NCBI GenBank assembly: GCA_030141605.1
Contig: JAQGDQ010000001.1
Location: forward strand, 2,330,501 to 2,390,500
Length of the DNA stretch: 60,000 bases
DNA from: Tubiluchus corallicola
Lineage: Eukaryota; Priapulida; Priapulimorpha; Priapulimorphida; Tubiluchidae
Reading direction: 5' to 3'
Of this stretch, positions 22,758-36,200 are shown one piece after another. The notes beneath the pieces are model-generated. The model did no database searches, was not told where the DNA came from, and saw only the letters and a list, made by a program, of their open reading frames with translations. Position numbers and translations under genes: made by a program. Numbering within the stretch: position 1 is the stretch's first letter; each line of letters opens with the position of its first letter.

Positions 22758-25700
22758 GAATAATTCGATTTTCCATTTTCTTTGAAGTTATATAACCAAT
22801 GATGTTTTACTTCCCGCAAAATTTTAACTTGGTAATTGAATTTTTTAGTCGACATTTATAGTTTTACATTGCTTTCTTCTGGTACCATGCTGTCTCTAGG
22901 ACAGATGTGTAAGAAAGCTACACTGTGACAAATGTGGGGCGGTTTGTTGACGATTTGATGCTACCAAAAGTTTCATGAATCATGGACTTTGCAAAGAACT
23001 TGTCATCTGGTATCTATTTTAATAATTTTTTAGGAATAATAAGGGCTTTTAAAGCACCTGATCCGTTTTTTTCTAACAAATTCTTGATAACAATCGTAAT
23101 TGTGGATGATGTTATTTATTTTGCTACATATACAAAATTATGCTATTTTTTCTTCCTAGGACTTTAGCTTGTAATTGCATTGCAAAATGGACACATACTA
23201 AAATTAACACAATTCAATGAAACGTCTCATTCATTGCAGTATTTATACAAAGTCAGGCAGTCAGCGTGTGACTACCAAAATTTTAACGCTTTCATGTTTA
23301 ATAAAATGGCATTGCTAATGATTTCAATGCTTCATAATAGTAAGGCTACGTTTATTGATGACACTATTGGTCAGTGAAGTAAATGGGTTATATACAGTTA
23401 AGTTATTTGAATTATAAGTGAAAATACGATTTTGTTGTTCATTCAATGATTTATCATAATTAAGATATTAATAAATTGAATTTCTATCAATCTAATCTCT
23501 CAACTTTGAAACACTGCACACAAACAGTTTTAAAGCAAAATTTGATAAGGAATAAGGTAAACTAAACAGGATGTAGAATTCTATTCTTATACAATAATAG
23601 ATGATTTTAAATTGCTGCTTTAAACAAGTCATTGTTACCTCATAAAACTATCTCAAATTAGCATCAAACTGTTATGCACTAATATAAACAATGTAAACTG
23701 TCAAGAATTTTGCAATTGGTCCAATAATCAAACAGCAAAACCAAACAATTAAATAAGTACATACTGGCGAAGAATTAAGCCTGTTAACTAGCATACAAAA
23801 TTGTTCCTTATTAATTAAGCCAATAAGTCTTACATAATATTTTTTGAAAGAATACCTGCAATGACTCGTTTATTAATAGATTTGGTCTTCCGAAGATCAT
23901 CAATATTAGCAAAGTATTTACGATGGAAGAGAGAGAATGCTTAGATGTAAACATTGTAATGCAACAACTAAACTTCATTGGTAGTTCTACCTAATGCACA
24001 TTTAGATATCAGCAAAGGCACAAATTCATTTAGTTATTACTTCCAATTACAACACGTTAAATGTGCAACTGATAAACAATAAACGATATAACTATAAACA
24101 ATGCACATCATGAATCTACTTGCTATGTTTAAAACTCAAATTTTATACCTTAAAATCCTATATTAAATAACATAATTATGAAGATACAGAAGCAAAATGA
24201 ATGGTTGTATGCTTCACTACCAAAAATAAGCAACATCAGATTCATCAGTGAATGGATGAGGGACTGCTTCAATACTCGCTGTGGGAGGTTTTATTCACCA
24301 TAGATATTTTGGCTGTTTACATCATAGGGTGAAGGCCAACATGTGCACAAATCTGGTACTCTCTGATTCAGATTGCACTTCTTCTGATTCAGCAGAGACT
24401 TAGTCATGAGTTGGACTTTGTGTCAAATTTATAAAAAAAGGACTTTGAAAAAACACCCAACAGTCGAAGTTAAACTAGGACCATAGCTACAAACATGCAA
24501 ACCATTCGTTCACAAATTAAAGCAATTGAAAGCAAATTGAAAAGATTTACTGCACTATACAAATTTATTCTAATAAATGCCCAAAATGCCTCAATTAATC
24601 TAAGCTAATGTGACTTATTGTATTCTGAGCTAATTCAATCTACTTTATCTAATCTAATTTAATTTAATCTAATTTCTAAGAACTACTTGCTATCTATATA
24701 TAAATTTTACGTTAAATTTCATGTATAGAGCAGACTAGTCATGGTACTCAACTCTTTCAACTTTTAGCTATAATTTAACATATTGGAATAGAAAACTTAG
24801 TGACCAGACAAATTTAACCAGTTTAACTACAGTAAATGCAGTTTTTAGTATTGACCACAATTTAATGAGAATACTATTCATTAAACCCTCAGGCTGAGTG
24901 TTGAGTGCTGAAGTTCAGCTAAGACAGCATTAGCTCAATGAACTTTGACAGAGCTCTCACCTCAATACGTTTTATGGTACTGTGTTTAATTATTTACTTG
25001 TCGTTAACGACTGAGCTAATTCCAGTCTCGACAACTCTGCAATCTTACATGTCTCGTAATGCCTTAATTTTGCTTACCTGCCTATTCATTAAGGTAATAA
25101 TAAGATATGACCGCACAAGAAACTAAACTGTCAAGTTACCTAATTATGGGAAAAACAACCTGCTTTAATGAGTATATTTATGATCCCTCCTAGATTTTGC
25201 AGTAGGAAGACAGGACATTGAGCAATTTTTCACGAAGCCAGCAAAATATTCACAAAAAAAACAGTTAGAAATCAAATGACAGACAGGCACACACGTTTCT
25301 CTATATACACTTGATATACTTTAAACATAATCGGAAGATCAAGTTACAGACATATGCACATTCCCAAAGGTGGAGTTAAATCAACCACTGCTATGAGGCA
25401 TGTTGATCACGTATGTTGCAAGATTCGTGCAGCATAAGTGATTATCAAAATCAAAAGGCCTAATTACATAACAATTCACAAAGCCTGAGAAATCAACAAG
25501 ACAGGTTCCAAATTTTATATACATTACTAAAAAAATCAATTTGTTACATTTGCTTTTCATGCCAGTTTGATAAATATTAATTGCTCCTCTGTCCATATCT
25601 GTTGGTCATACTTAAGGTTGTGCATTCATTTTGAGTTAAAGACACAGATTGGTTATTGATGGAATCCTGATTATTACAAAAAAGGTAGCCAGTACTTTGT

Positions 25701-26118
25701 TTTACTGAGTGCATGACTTAGAAGGCAGGACGATAAGTTCAGAAGAGGAGCAAGACAATTACCACCTTGCTGTGACATCATCAAAGATCGACTAAAGAAC
25801 AAAGTTGTCAGTATTTTACTTGTGCACCAAATGTGCTTGGGATTAAAAAAAAATTGTTTCAACTATTTGTTTCAAAAATACGAGTGAAATACCTGTGTTT
25901 TTAAGTTACAAAAAGTGGATGCATCAAATGCATTTTAGGATACTTCTATAAAATTTAGTTTAACTGGTCACTGTCCATATACAGCAACTTTGTGGTAACA
26001 CCAGAGATTTTTCACATTTATTTTGTTTCATGCTGCTGCCCAGTACTAATGAGAGTCTAACCAAGTTTTTTCAAGCTGCATCAAGCATTAATTTCACTGC
26101 CTCTTATCGAATTTCCTG

Positions 26119-26198
<80 letters not shown>

Positions 26199-26278
26199 AG
26201 AGGAGAGCGGAGGAGAGGAGAGCGGAGGAGAGGAGAGAGAGTGAGAGGGAGAGAGTGAGAGAGAGAGAGAGAGGGAGA

Positions 26279-26332
<54 letters not shown>
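26119..26332. repeat. (GA)n microsatellite with internal GGAGAGGAGAGC units
   Basis: About 214 bases of GA/CT repeat interrupted in the middle by three copies of a GGAGAGGAGAGC-type variant and some GAGT steps. The Arg/Glu and Ser/Leu open frames over it on the two strands are artefacts of the repeat. Confidence 0.95.
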
Positions 26333-26334
<2 letters not shown>

Positions 26335-28400
26335 AAGGTCAAGGAAAGAAACAGAATCAGAGATGGAGATATATTAGCCTATAGAAAAGGCAGAGAGAGG
26401 GAGGGAAAAAGAACAGCTCACAGAAAATTTCAATAAAAGCTATTAAGTTGTAGCACTGTGTAGAATTTAAAAAAGTTGTATGCTGTACGGGCCACTAAAT
26501 ATTGAACTTAAAAAGCATTAAAACAAATTTTGAAATGTGTAATTCTGTAAGTCTGGTTTGCTTGTAACTTCAATAAACCATGTCAAGCTAGTGAAAGCAC
26601 TGCAACGATCTTTTTAACTGAGATACATATTTTGTTTTAAAAATCTTGAGACTTGTGAAAGTGCACTGCGTCCAGTGAGAAAGTGCACTGCGTCCAGTGA
26701 AAATTGAGCAGGATTTTCTCAGTCACATGCCAGAAATTTCCAATTGGTACATGGTAAACTTTAGATACTACAGCAGCTGTCAAACGTCTAGATAAAATAC
26801 TGTTTGTTGCCGTGAAAAAACTTTGACTCCTCTTAAAGACTATTTTATATTAAATAATATGGATCATCATAAAACATTAGAACACTCATTAACTTAAACA
26901 CAACAAATACTTAAATCGCTTCTTATAATGCCAGACAGCTTGTGCAAAGATTATTTTTTAAGATTCATTTCACACAGAATAATCAGTCTTCAACAATTGT
27001 AACAGCCTAATACCTGAATAACTTCTTACGTTTTATGCTAAAGTTCCTAAACATTTGCAAGTAGTATATGAGATATAGAGTTAATATGTCAATTAATAGC
27101 AGCTTTAACTGAATTTACCTGTCCTTAAGCACGAGTAAATTTTTCATTTTACGCAAGGTTTTACTTCTTTGACCTTTCCTGAAACGTCTAGTGTCTCTAG
27201 CCTAATATTCTACTCACTATGAGAAAAGTAAAAGACCCATTGTGTACAAAGACACTGAGTACACTAAATCCTCATTTACCTACTTCAAGGTGTTTCATTA
27301 AAACATTACATTAAGTGTTACCATTAACACTTAAAGACCCACTAAATGAAATCATGCCAGACACAAGAAAGAATACAAGTTTTGTAAAATAGTTCCATAA
27401 TAACATATATTCTCAGTAGGGATGTCACGAGGCTCCGCCAGAACCGGAGGTTGAAAACTGAATCCGAATCTTTAATTTAATCGGCTGAACTTCTAAGTTA
27501 CTTTACATCCGACATGATTCCGAAAAGATTTTTAAAAAAATTCCATTTAGCTTCAGCTGCAGAGGCGATTTGGTAACACTCTATTGCAAAAGTAATTACA
27601 CACTGTTTTACCTTGAAAGTTTAAATAAAATTATTTAAATTGTTGCCGTTTTCATAATTTTTTTTACTTGAAATACGCAAACGTCTCCATATTCAATTTC
27701 AACATGTGTCCAGCTCATTAAAGCATGCACCAAATTACAATTTTAATTGCTAGTTTCAACAAAAATGCTGAGATTTCTTGCATTACTTAGCAGAAAACTG
27801 CACAAAACGTACCATAGACAAACAACATTTTTATCACCCAGATTTTTTACACCGAGTATAAGTAATACCACCCCCCCCCCAGGACTTTTTTGATTAACAG
27901 ACCACTTTATATTCGTGACATACCTAACAGTCACTGGAAAAACATTTATCAGTGTTGCTTTCCTGACAAGGTAAACGCAATTAATGCATTGGTTAGCGAA
28001 TGAACCATGTCATATAGTCAGTGTGCTATGAATAAGCACACTAGTTAGGCTAGCAGTGGGCTTAGTGGTTTCCTTATGAAGCGCCAACACAATTAACAAA
28101 ATTTCGTTGCTTAAACAAAAGCTAAAAAGTCATTAGCATGAAACACTTAGACCTGCCGCTACTCTCACATTCCAAATAATGGCATATGTAGAATAATAGT
28201 ATAGTGTGTACATATCAGCCCAAAAAATAATTGTTCTAGGCTGAATAAAAGTATATGGTGCCAATTTTATGAAATACTAATAAAGGAAAAAATAGATGAC
28301 AAGTAATAGTTGCAGGAAAAAAGTTACAAAAAAGTCATCATTTTGGCTAGGGTTAGAGTCAGGGTCAGTGGCTAGAGTTACTTCTTTTTTCCTGTGACCT
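26333..28400. other. Intergenic, no gene recognised
   Basis: AT-rich spacer. It contains a poly-C run at about 27870-27880 and a stretch at 27418 (CAGTAGGGATGTCACGAGG) that resembles a transposon end but has no partner. No exon supported. Confidence 0.5.
26655..26702. repeat. Two tandem copies of a 23-bp unit
   Basis: AAGTGCACTGCGTCCAGTGA occurs twice, separated by GA, in exact copies. It is a short recent tandem duplication with no other context. Confidence 0.9.
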
Positions 28401-28411
28401 TTTTCCCGAAT

Positions 28412-29900
28412 GTAGGAAAGTTTTGTACAGGTAAAATTCGTACCAGGAAAGTTTGTTACTGGCAAAATTTGGTATTAGAAATTTTTAGTATGTGGTAATT
28501 CTGGTACAGGTAAATTTGGTACCATGATCTTTAGTTGCAAGGAATGTTTGGTTCTACGAGAATGTTTGGTTCTAGGGATGTCAGGATTGTTTAGCACTAA
28601 GAAACATTGAGACAAGGAAATTTTGTTACTAGGAAAATATGGTAAGAGAAAAATTACATACTAGGAAAGTTTGGTACTGGAATATTTGGTACTAAACGAA
28701 AAAGATATTATTTTGTTTCAACTGGAAAATAGGGAAGTTTCTCTATTGGCAATTATATTCACTAGGGAGTATTTTTGGTACTAGGAAAGTCTGCTTTATT
28801 ATTTAAAAAACTCAACAAAGAAATTATAATTAATAGCTCGTGGCAGCTAAAATTTTAACAGTGATTATCCCACCATGTAGGTACATTTGAGAATTCTATG
28901 AGCAAAATCTAAAAGGTCTACAATACACTTTTTAAACAAGCACTCAGACAAACTAAAGTAAAAATAATACTAAGAACTAATATTAGCAAATTTAAAAAGT
29001 GAGTACATTATTATTTGTTCCCACTAGCCAAGCCCAGTGTAAGCATTTTGTATAAAATCGAACTGAATTTAAATCATCGTAATTATCAAAAGTGCCGCAA
29101 CTGTGCCAGGCAGTGTTGTGCCGGGAGTACTAATGTGTGCATTAATAATCAGTGTAACTCTCACTGCTGCTACAATTGTCACTGCCAACAACATCATCAG
29201 TGTCATCTTTGCCATAATCATCGCTGTTATCATTCCCATAATTATCATCATTGTTATCACAAATTTTTTGTCATCACTATCATTATTGTCATCACTATCA
29301 CTGTTAGTCATTATCATCCATCTCTATCTATTGGCATATCAGCAAAAGCACCAACGTAATCATGAGAATGATTATGATGACGGCACTATTACCACAACTA
29401 CCATTGCCACCTTCAGCACCATCTACTCCAACAGCAGCAACAACAACAACAGCAACAATAACAACAACAACAACAATCACTGTTAAAACAACAAAACATC
29501 AAAATTAACAATGGCAAGAGCAATGATGATGATGATGATGATAAATAACAAAACACACAAACAAAAAACAAAATAAAAACAAATTTGTGCAACAATATGG
29601 ACCTGTATAACTTGTTCGAGTAGGTTATACAAAATATTTTCATAGTACCAAACTTTCCTTGTACTAAACTTCTCTGCACCAAATTTCCTTAGTACCAAAC
29701 TTTTCCACTACTAAACTTTCCTAGTACCAAACTTATTTCGTACCATTTTTATCTGGACTATATTTACTTGTACCAAAAATGCTTGATAAAACTTCGCCAG
29801 TACTGCATTTACCAGCACCATATTTTCTCTGTACCAAATTGTCCCAGTATTTACCAAAAACTCCTAGTCCCAAATTTACTTGTACCAAACTTACTAATAC
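28412..29900. mobile_element. Foldback-like element: 16-bp minisatellite arms in inverted orientation
   Basis: The left arm (about 28412-28795) is a degenerate tandem array with a unit near AGGAAAGTTTGGTACT. The right arm (about 29643-29900) is an array of the reverse complement, AGTACCAAACTTTCCT. The arms could pair over some 250 bases. Between them lie about 850 bases including (ATC)n-, (AAC)n- and (GAT)n-type microsatellite at 29180-29540. Arms built of short direct repeats in inverted orientation are the defining layout of Foldback (FB/TU-type) transposons. I see no transposase and no clear target-site duplication, so a non-autonomous element or a purely structural inverted duplication remain open. 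Confidence 0.6.
29180..29545. repeat. Trinucleotide microsatellites in the foldback centre
   Basis: Imperfect ATC/CAT repeats, then (AAC)n at about 29430-29475, then (GAT)n at 29522-29540. The His/Cys-rich and Ile-rich open frames over them come from the repeats. Confidence 0.85.
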
Positions 29901-32900
29901 GGGTCCAACTCTGCACTACCACCCTTTTTTACCTGGATTAGAAAAATATTATAGAGTTGCAGTTATGTGTGTATATTCCTTTTTTAAAACCGTTTAAGTT
30001 GCATAATTCACTTATTAAACTAAAATTTAACTTTGTCGCAATGCTGCTGAACATTTCTACAAAAATTTTGATACACCAGTTTTCTTGGTCCGATTATTTA
30101 ATAGACCTTAGCATGTTTTGTCTGTTCTATCTGTTTTAAATGTTAATACAGTTCATCAACATACATTCTGCTAAATAGTGAAAGCATGACACTTGTACTC
30201 ATTATAAAAAATGAGCTATGTAATAGACCTTACAGAGTTCTGACCAGTTCTTGGTGTAGGTGCGATGGCATGCTCCATCTCCAAGCACACAAGATCGCAT
30301 TAAAATAGGAGATTTCTTGTACAGCATAATAAAGCATAAAAACCCAAATAAGGTCATACAGGCCTGCACTTTTTTTTAAAGTACTTATAAGTTATATATG
30401 TATGGCTATTCGACATGCGAGAGTAAATACAGAGAAAGTTTTGTTGCGGTTAAAAAATACTATTTCAAAAATGAATAAAAATCCAGAAAATAACAATAGC
30501 ATTAAACGATAAATTTCATGTTACCAAGACCAAATAAAAAAAGAAAGCACTAACTTCGGAATCAGCTTTCATATAGTTTTAACCACTCGTGGCAAAATTC
30601 GTCGTTACCACTGGTCACAATTAGACTTTACTATCTCGATAGCAACTGTGGTTTCTTCCCCTCTCCACTTGTATGTATGGACAAGCGATGAAATCGCTTG
30701 CAAGGACTGTTCAACACTGTATCATCGTTAAGTTTAAACTGGACTTTATTAACTGTCACTGTCAGTCACTATTATTAGAGTAAGGTATGGAGTTGCTCAG
30801 CTGTTTAGTTTACAGTAATGTTTTCGTCAAGAACATTGGACAAACTACATAAATAGTCAGAAAATTGTAGCTTTAATGAACCTGGTTGTTATCACTTATA
30901 AATTTCGTATTTTCAGTACTGACAATTCATCTCGTTTTGTTTGGCGCAAAAATAAGCCACTTCAACCGTAGCCCTAATATGAATGGCGCACATGATTTCT
31001 GTACTAGTACTATAGAGCTCACCCTCTAGACGTGGGGATTTCAGGCCCGGATTTTTGAGTAGGGTTCAGGACCTCGCTACCTTGGGCACAGCAGCTGTGT
31101 CTGGTTTTTTGCTGGATTACACTGTGTTTGCCTGTCCTGAGCACAGATTTCTTTCATTTTAGAATTCTGCCTGCCCAAACCAATGTCTTAAAATGATTAG
31201 GCAGATATAGAAAATTAATAATTCTATTACAAATTGACACTACACTAATAATTGCAAATAATTTTTGTCTAATCAAATTTTATTCAAATTTACTTAGCTT
31301 TGGCTAAATTGACAACACATTTTGTTAGTACAGATAATGACTGCCGCTAAACCCAAGGACACCAAATATTAACCACCCAAGTTTAGTATTCATTATTAAA
31401 CCTGCTAAGTAAGAAATCTGCATTTTTGGAGAGCTGTAGAGATTTATAAAATTGGTGTAACTATTTTTCACCAAAAAATCTGATCATTTATCAATACGTA
31501 CATAATCAAAAAAATCTTATAATTTTTTATTACTACTAATAGCAAATTATTCATTTTATGAAACAATAGCCATGCCTATTATCTTATTTAAGATAACGAC
31601 ATAATTATATTATTAACAACATTTACTATCATACACACAATTTGAGGAAAATAAAAAATTATTATGAGGGCATGAAAACGGGCATGGTTACCAATACAGA
31701 GTATAATCAGGTGGCTCACAAAAAATGTGCCAACATAAACTACATAAAATATTAGAAAGAATTGCTTAAGTTTTCACAGCATGATAATTATAATATAATT
31801 ATCAGCTTTTGGCTGTGAAAGTTATGTTTGTACATTTAGTAGTTTGCAAGTTTGTGTCCGAAAAGCAAGTGCCAGAACAACGTCAGTTAAATCAATAATT
31901 GAGAAAAACCACCTTGGAGAAGAAAGCACTCAAAACATGGCAGTAAAACAATAAAGTCAACCAATTTACCACAGAAAATAAAATACTGATAAGGATTTGT
32001 TATCAAGAAAAAATAGGCCTTAAAGGCAAAACTGTTGAGTTGAGCACAAGGACCAAAGACGACCCTTAAAGAAGTCAGATGTTGAAAAAAATGCATTCAT
32101 CTTGTTTGCAGTGAAAATGGTGAGAACACATAGAGAACTTGTTTGCATATATACAAAACTTCTTCAGGCATTTACTTTTTGACTTTTTAAAACCACCGTA
32201 TCAATACAACATCTAAGCGAATGATCTAAAATTTTAAGTTTACTTGTGTCTGTAACATCACTGTGGTTAACTTTCAAGCAATTCAGTTATTTTTCCCATA
32301 ATATGGTGATCAAAACATCTGCACATTTTTCTTATAAATGGTTATTTATAACAAAGCATAAATTCCAAGTGTAGTTATATTTCACATCTTAGCTCGGATT
32401 ATTACGAGCACAAAGTGAATTTAACAATCCTGGCATTCAAAATAGCTGTGGTTTATAAAAATAGCAAAAGTGAGTAACAATAAATACGAGAATGACAATA
32501 ATCATTGTAAATGATTTACAAAATGACATAATGAGTAAGCATGAATTTGATTTGAATGAGTTTTTTAGTTAAAATCAATTCGAACCTAAAATTATATGAT
32601 TCAAATAATTCAGTACTTGAACTACACACGTTTTTTTAACAATAAAACGTTTGGAAAATCATGCAATCCGCATAATTTAGCAGCAATTTCTGGGCACAGT
32701 TTTTACACAAATTAATAGTGTTCTACTGCAGAACAAAATTAAGTATATGATCTTTGTGCGGCTGCTTCTTATTAATGATTCAAAAATGATGAAATTTTGT
32801 TTGATACGAGTTCAAACGCGATAAATTTGCTTCAATTCATTTTGTGGTAGAAACTGCTCACCCCAAACTGACATTACTTTTATGTAAATCTGAGCCTATT

Positions 32901-33204
32901 TCGATAATAATTATTTCACATTCAAAATCATTTCCAACAAATATAACAATTTTAAAAGAAGAACATTACAAATTACAGCTAATGAAAAATAAATATTGAT
33001 CCTTACTGATTTAGTTTTACCACAATCTGATTTCTTAACATGTAGTATAAATGAAATTACACTATACATTGCCTTTCTTAATCGAAAAAGCTATGACAGT
33101 ACAACAGGCACACTTTCAATTCAACCAAAAATTCTTTTATCGAAATCACTTGAGGTCAGGAGCAGTTTTAATTGCTTAAAATTATAACTTAACCAAATCT
33201 ATAG
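29901..33204. other. Spacer 3' of FLII, including its presumed 3' UTR
   Basis: The FLII 3' UTR must begin at 33204 and run leftward; I could not fix its polyadenylation site. At 31095-31175 is a copy of a dispersed repeat. A slightly GC-richer stretch at about 30570-30720 could be an upstream promoter of the ARHGAP-like gene, but nothing confirms this. Confidence 0.4.
31095..31175 (+). repeat. Dispersed repeat, copy 1
   Basis: TTTTTTGCTGGATTACACTG, then TTTGCCTGTCCTGAG and ATTTTAGAATTCTGCCTGCC, match a second copy at 53165-53240 with few changes and small gaps. The family is unknown; a SINE or MITE remnant is possible. Confidence 0.65.
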
Positions 33205-36200
33205 TTAAACTGGACCAGGTGCTTTCTTATATTTACCCCAACCATGAAAGCACTTTGTAAACTTTCGACTTTCTTTGCCCTTCAAAGTGAGTAACAGTTT
33301 ACGGGGATGTTCGGGCTGTTTTGCCCTCACATTTTGCAAGTATACTTGCGCACTTTTAAAAGCTAATTTCACTTCAACATCACTACATCGGGATCCAAGC
33401 CACAAAAAAATGTTTACACCATTATCTAATATCATGATGTCCTCATCAGCTAAATCGTCCTGGCAGAAATCTGTACATTTTTCAGATACGGCAAAATAAC
33501 CCTTTTCGTTAGAACAACGAAACAATCTGGTAAATTTCATGAAATCAGCTTCTTTATCATATACTTTCTTGCCGCCTAGAGCAACCCAGAAAAAGTTTTC
33601 TGGCTCTTTTCCTTCAGTAAGGATAGTCACGGTGAAATTTCTGTCTTTGTTGAAAACCTCTTGTGCTATTTCTTCTGCACATTGACACTCATCTGATTTG
33701 GACCGACTGCCATGCCAGACATACAGTATACCTTGACTGTCACTAGAATCAAATGGCACCTTTAAAATGTAACAGAAAGCTGAGCAGAGAGAAGTGGCAT
33801 TAGGTGCAACCTGTATGCAACGTGTGCACAAGTGGCTACCATTTGCTCTTAGATGAAATAATGTTGGATGTGGTTTATCTCCATCAAGCTTGCTCTTTCT
33901 TTTACCTTGATGAATAATGAATCTTTTTTTAAAATGCGATAGAAATTTCAGATTCTCTTGCTGTTGATACATTTTCGTAACTTCCAACTTTTCACCGAAC
34001 AAAGACTCAAATTTCTTCTGTAGACTAAAAGTGAAAGTCAACCAACCCATATTTGATGCATCTCTTCCCTGCCAGAAGTATACAACACATTGGTAATCAT
34101 CTTCAGGTTCTTGCTCTTGTTCTTCTCCTTCTTTACCAGAACTTTCTTCAAGTTCTCTGGGAATCCAATAACGACACAAAAACACATAACAGTCTTCAGA
34201 ATAAAACTGACCAAGTTCAGCTTCTGGCAGACGAACAAATTTCTTCCCCTCGAGCACAAATGCTTCCATGCCTTCCAAGTCCTCATTCCATTCTTCCATT
34301 AAAGTTTCTGCTTCTTCAGTAGACATGAATGGCTGCCTAGGCATAAAAAGAGCAGCAAGATCACATTTAAATTCAGAATCAGCAAGAATCTTTTTAATGT
34401 CAGCACCTCTCCTTGCAACTGATTCAGCACTTCGCGTGAAGTCTACAGCAATAACATCATCCCACCCAACAAACTTTGTTTTAAAAATTTGTACCTCTGT
34501 TCCTTGCATAGTTCTAATCACTGTAGCTACATTAGGTCGTTTGATCATGTAAAACAGTTCTTGCGATAATTTCAGAGCAGCAGCCCTTACTAGTCTTGTT
34601 GACTGCTTACCCATCCATATGAATAAGTCTACAGCAGTGTCTAAGATGTAAACAGATTTTGAATCAAGAATATCTGGTGTCAATCCTTTTCTCGGAATTT
34701 CAACTTGAGGCAACTCTAAATACCCCATTCCCAAACCAACTTTATATAAAATAGGCTTAGGTGGTTCAACTACCTTAATCCAAGACTTAATGCTATCAGG
34801 CGGACCTAATGGAGAGTTGATGTGCCTCCAAAATGCAAAAGTTTCTTCTTTAGGATTAAACATAATAATCTCTGACTCGTTCTTTCTTTCATTTTTATTA
34901 ATCTTTTCTGCTAGCAACCGTGTCTTAGAACGAGTAATATTTCTAGATTTTGCTCCATACCAAACATACATTGTTTTCCCACAGTCCAGAAGATAGACAA
35001 ACCGAGGATCAAGTGAATCAGATGTTACTTCCACTGGTTCGAGATGTATGTTTTGTGTTCCTGAACACCTGTACAACCTTTTAGGAAATTCCAATTCCTC
35101 AACTGAATAAAAACCACTAGCAGTTCTGGCACCTTCCTGACAAGAAAACTGGCCTTCAAAAATCTCTAAGAATTCGTTACTTTCTTCCCCTTGTTCCTCG
35201 CGAATGGTTCTAGACTCAGCACCAAGAAAGTTACGCAAATTCACAGAATGTATTGCTGAACAAGCTTTTTTATCTAATGTTGCTTTTGAGCCTATCCAGT
35301 AGAAAATTTGCCATTCCAATGCACCCTGATTATCAATATAGGTTTTTAACACGATATAGCAGTCACCTTCATAAAAAGTTTTATTTGTTTCATCTTCTAA
35401 TGGAACTGGGAGAAAGTTTTCAATCTCCCATACAGTGATGCCAGGGATATGACCGACATCTTCCTCGAAGAAATCACTGTAATCCAGTGGTGGCTTTTCC
35501 AATTCATCCTTCCACTTTTTTGCCTTCAGTGACTCCTCTTCTTCCTTTTGGACTTGTTTTTTATGTTTCTTCTTAGTAATTTCATGAAATCCTTTTAAAA
35601 TCTTCTTCTGATCACTGTCGGGTTCTTTATTATCTGTATCTCTTTTCTTGCGGAGTCTGATCTTTCGTGCAAGTGGATCAGACTTCGGCTTACTGGGAGT
35701 TCCCGGTGTTGGCACGGGAGCAGCCCCAGCCAGACGAAGTTGATGATTAAGGCTAAAATCAATGTTGTAAAATTCTAACCCCGAACCTTTCTGCATAGCT
35801 TGCGGTTTAGGTGGCATGATTAAATCAGGATTGCCCCTAACATCTAATGTTACCAGGTCGGGTAAAAGATGAACAGATTCGGGCAAAGTGACTAACCGAT
35901 TGTGATTAAGAATTAATTTCTTGAGTTTTCCACATCGGCACAAACCCTCAGGTATCATTTCTAGGTTATTATCTGCTGCCATGAAGACTTCCAGCTGGTG
36001 CAGTTTTCCAATGCCAGATGGTATTCCTTCAAAATCCATCTGATTTGAATTAAGGTACAGCTTTTTCATATAAGTGAGTTTGCACAGGGTGGAAGGAAAT
36101 GACTTCAGCTTGTTCCAGGAAACGTTGAGAGTCTCCATCCGACTCCAGGCTTCAATGCCAGAACCCAAATCCTTGATATTGTTATGACTAATGTTAAGGC

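Larger units (their letters stand above)
20833..26100. other. Spacer or upstream (5' UTR/promoter) region of the ARHGAP-like gene
   Basis: No protein-coding exon could be supported. A minus-strand stretch at about 23862-23935 ends in a plausible donor (CATTGCAG|GTATTC) and might be a 5' exon, but it has no partner evidence. A LINE tail and an AT-rich tandem repeat lie at 22.5-22.8 kb. The promoter of the ARHGAP-like gene presumably lies here or further right. Confidence 0.4.

Noticed and set aside
26030-26377. 115-residue Arg/Glu-rich open frame, and a Ser/Leu frame opposite
   Set aside because: Produced entirely by the (GA)n microsatellite.
28340-28380. GGCTAGGGTTAGAGTCAGGG, resembling interstitial telomere repeat
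   Set aside because: Only one or two imperfect units; not a telomeric array.
29015-29682. Several overlapping frames rich in His/Cys, Ile or Asn
   Set aside because: Trinucleotide repeats in the centre of the foldback-like element; no conserved pattern.
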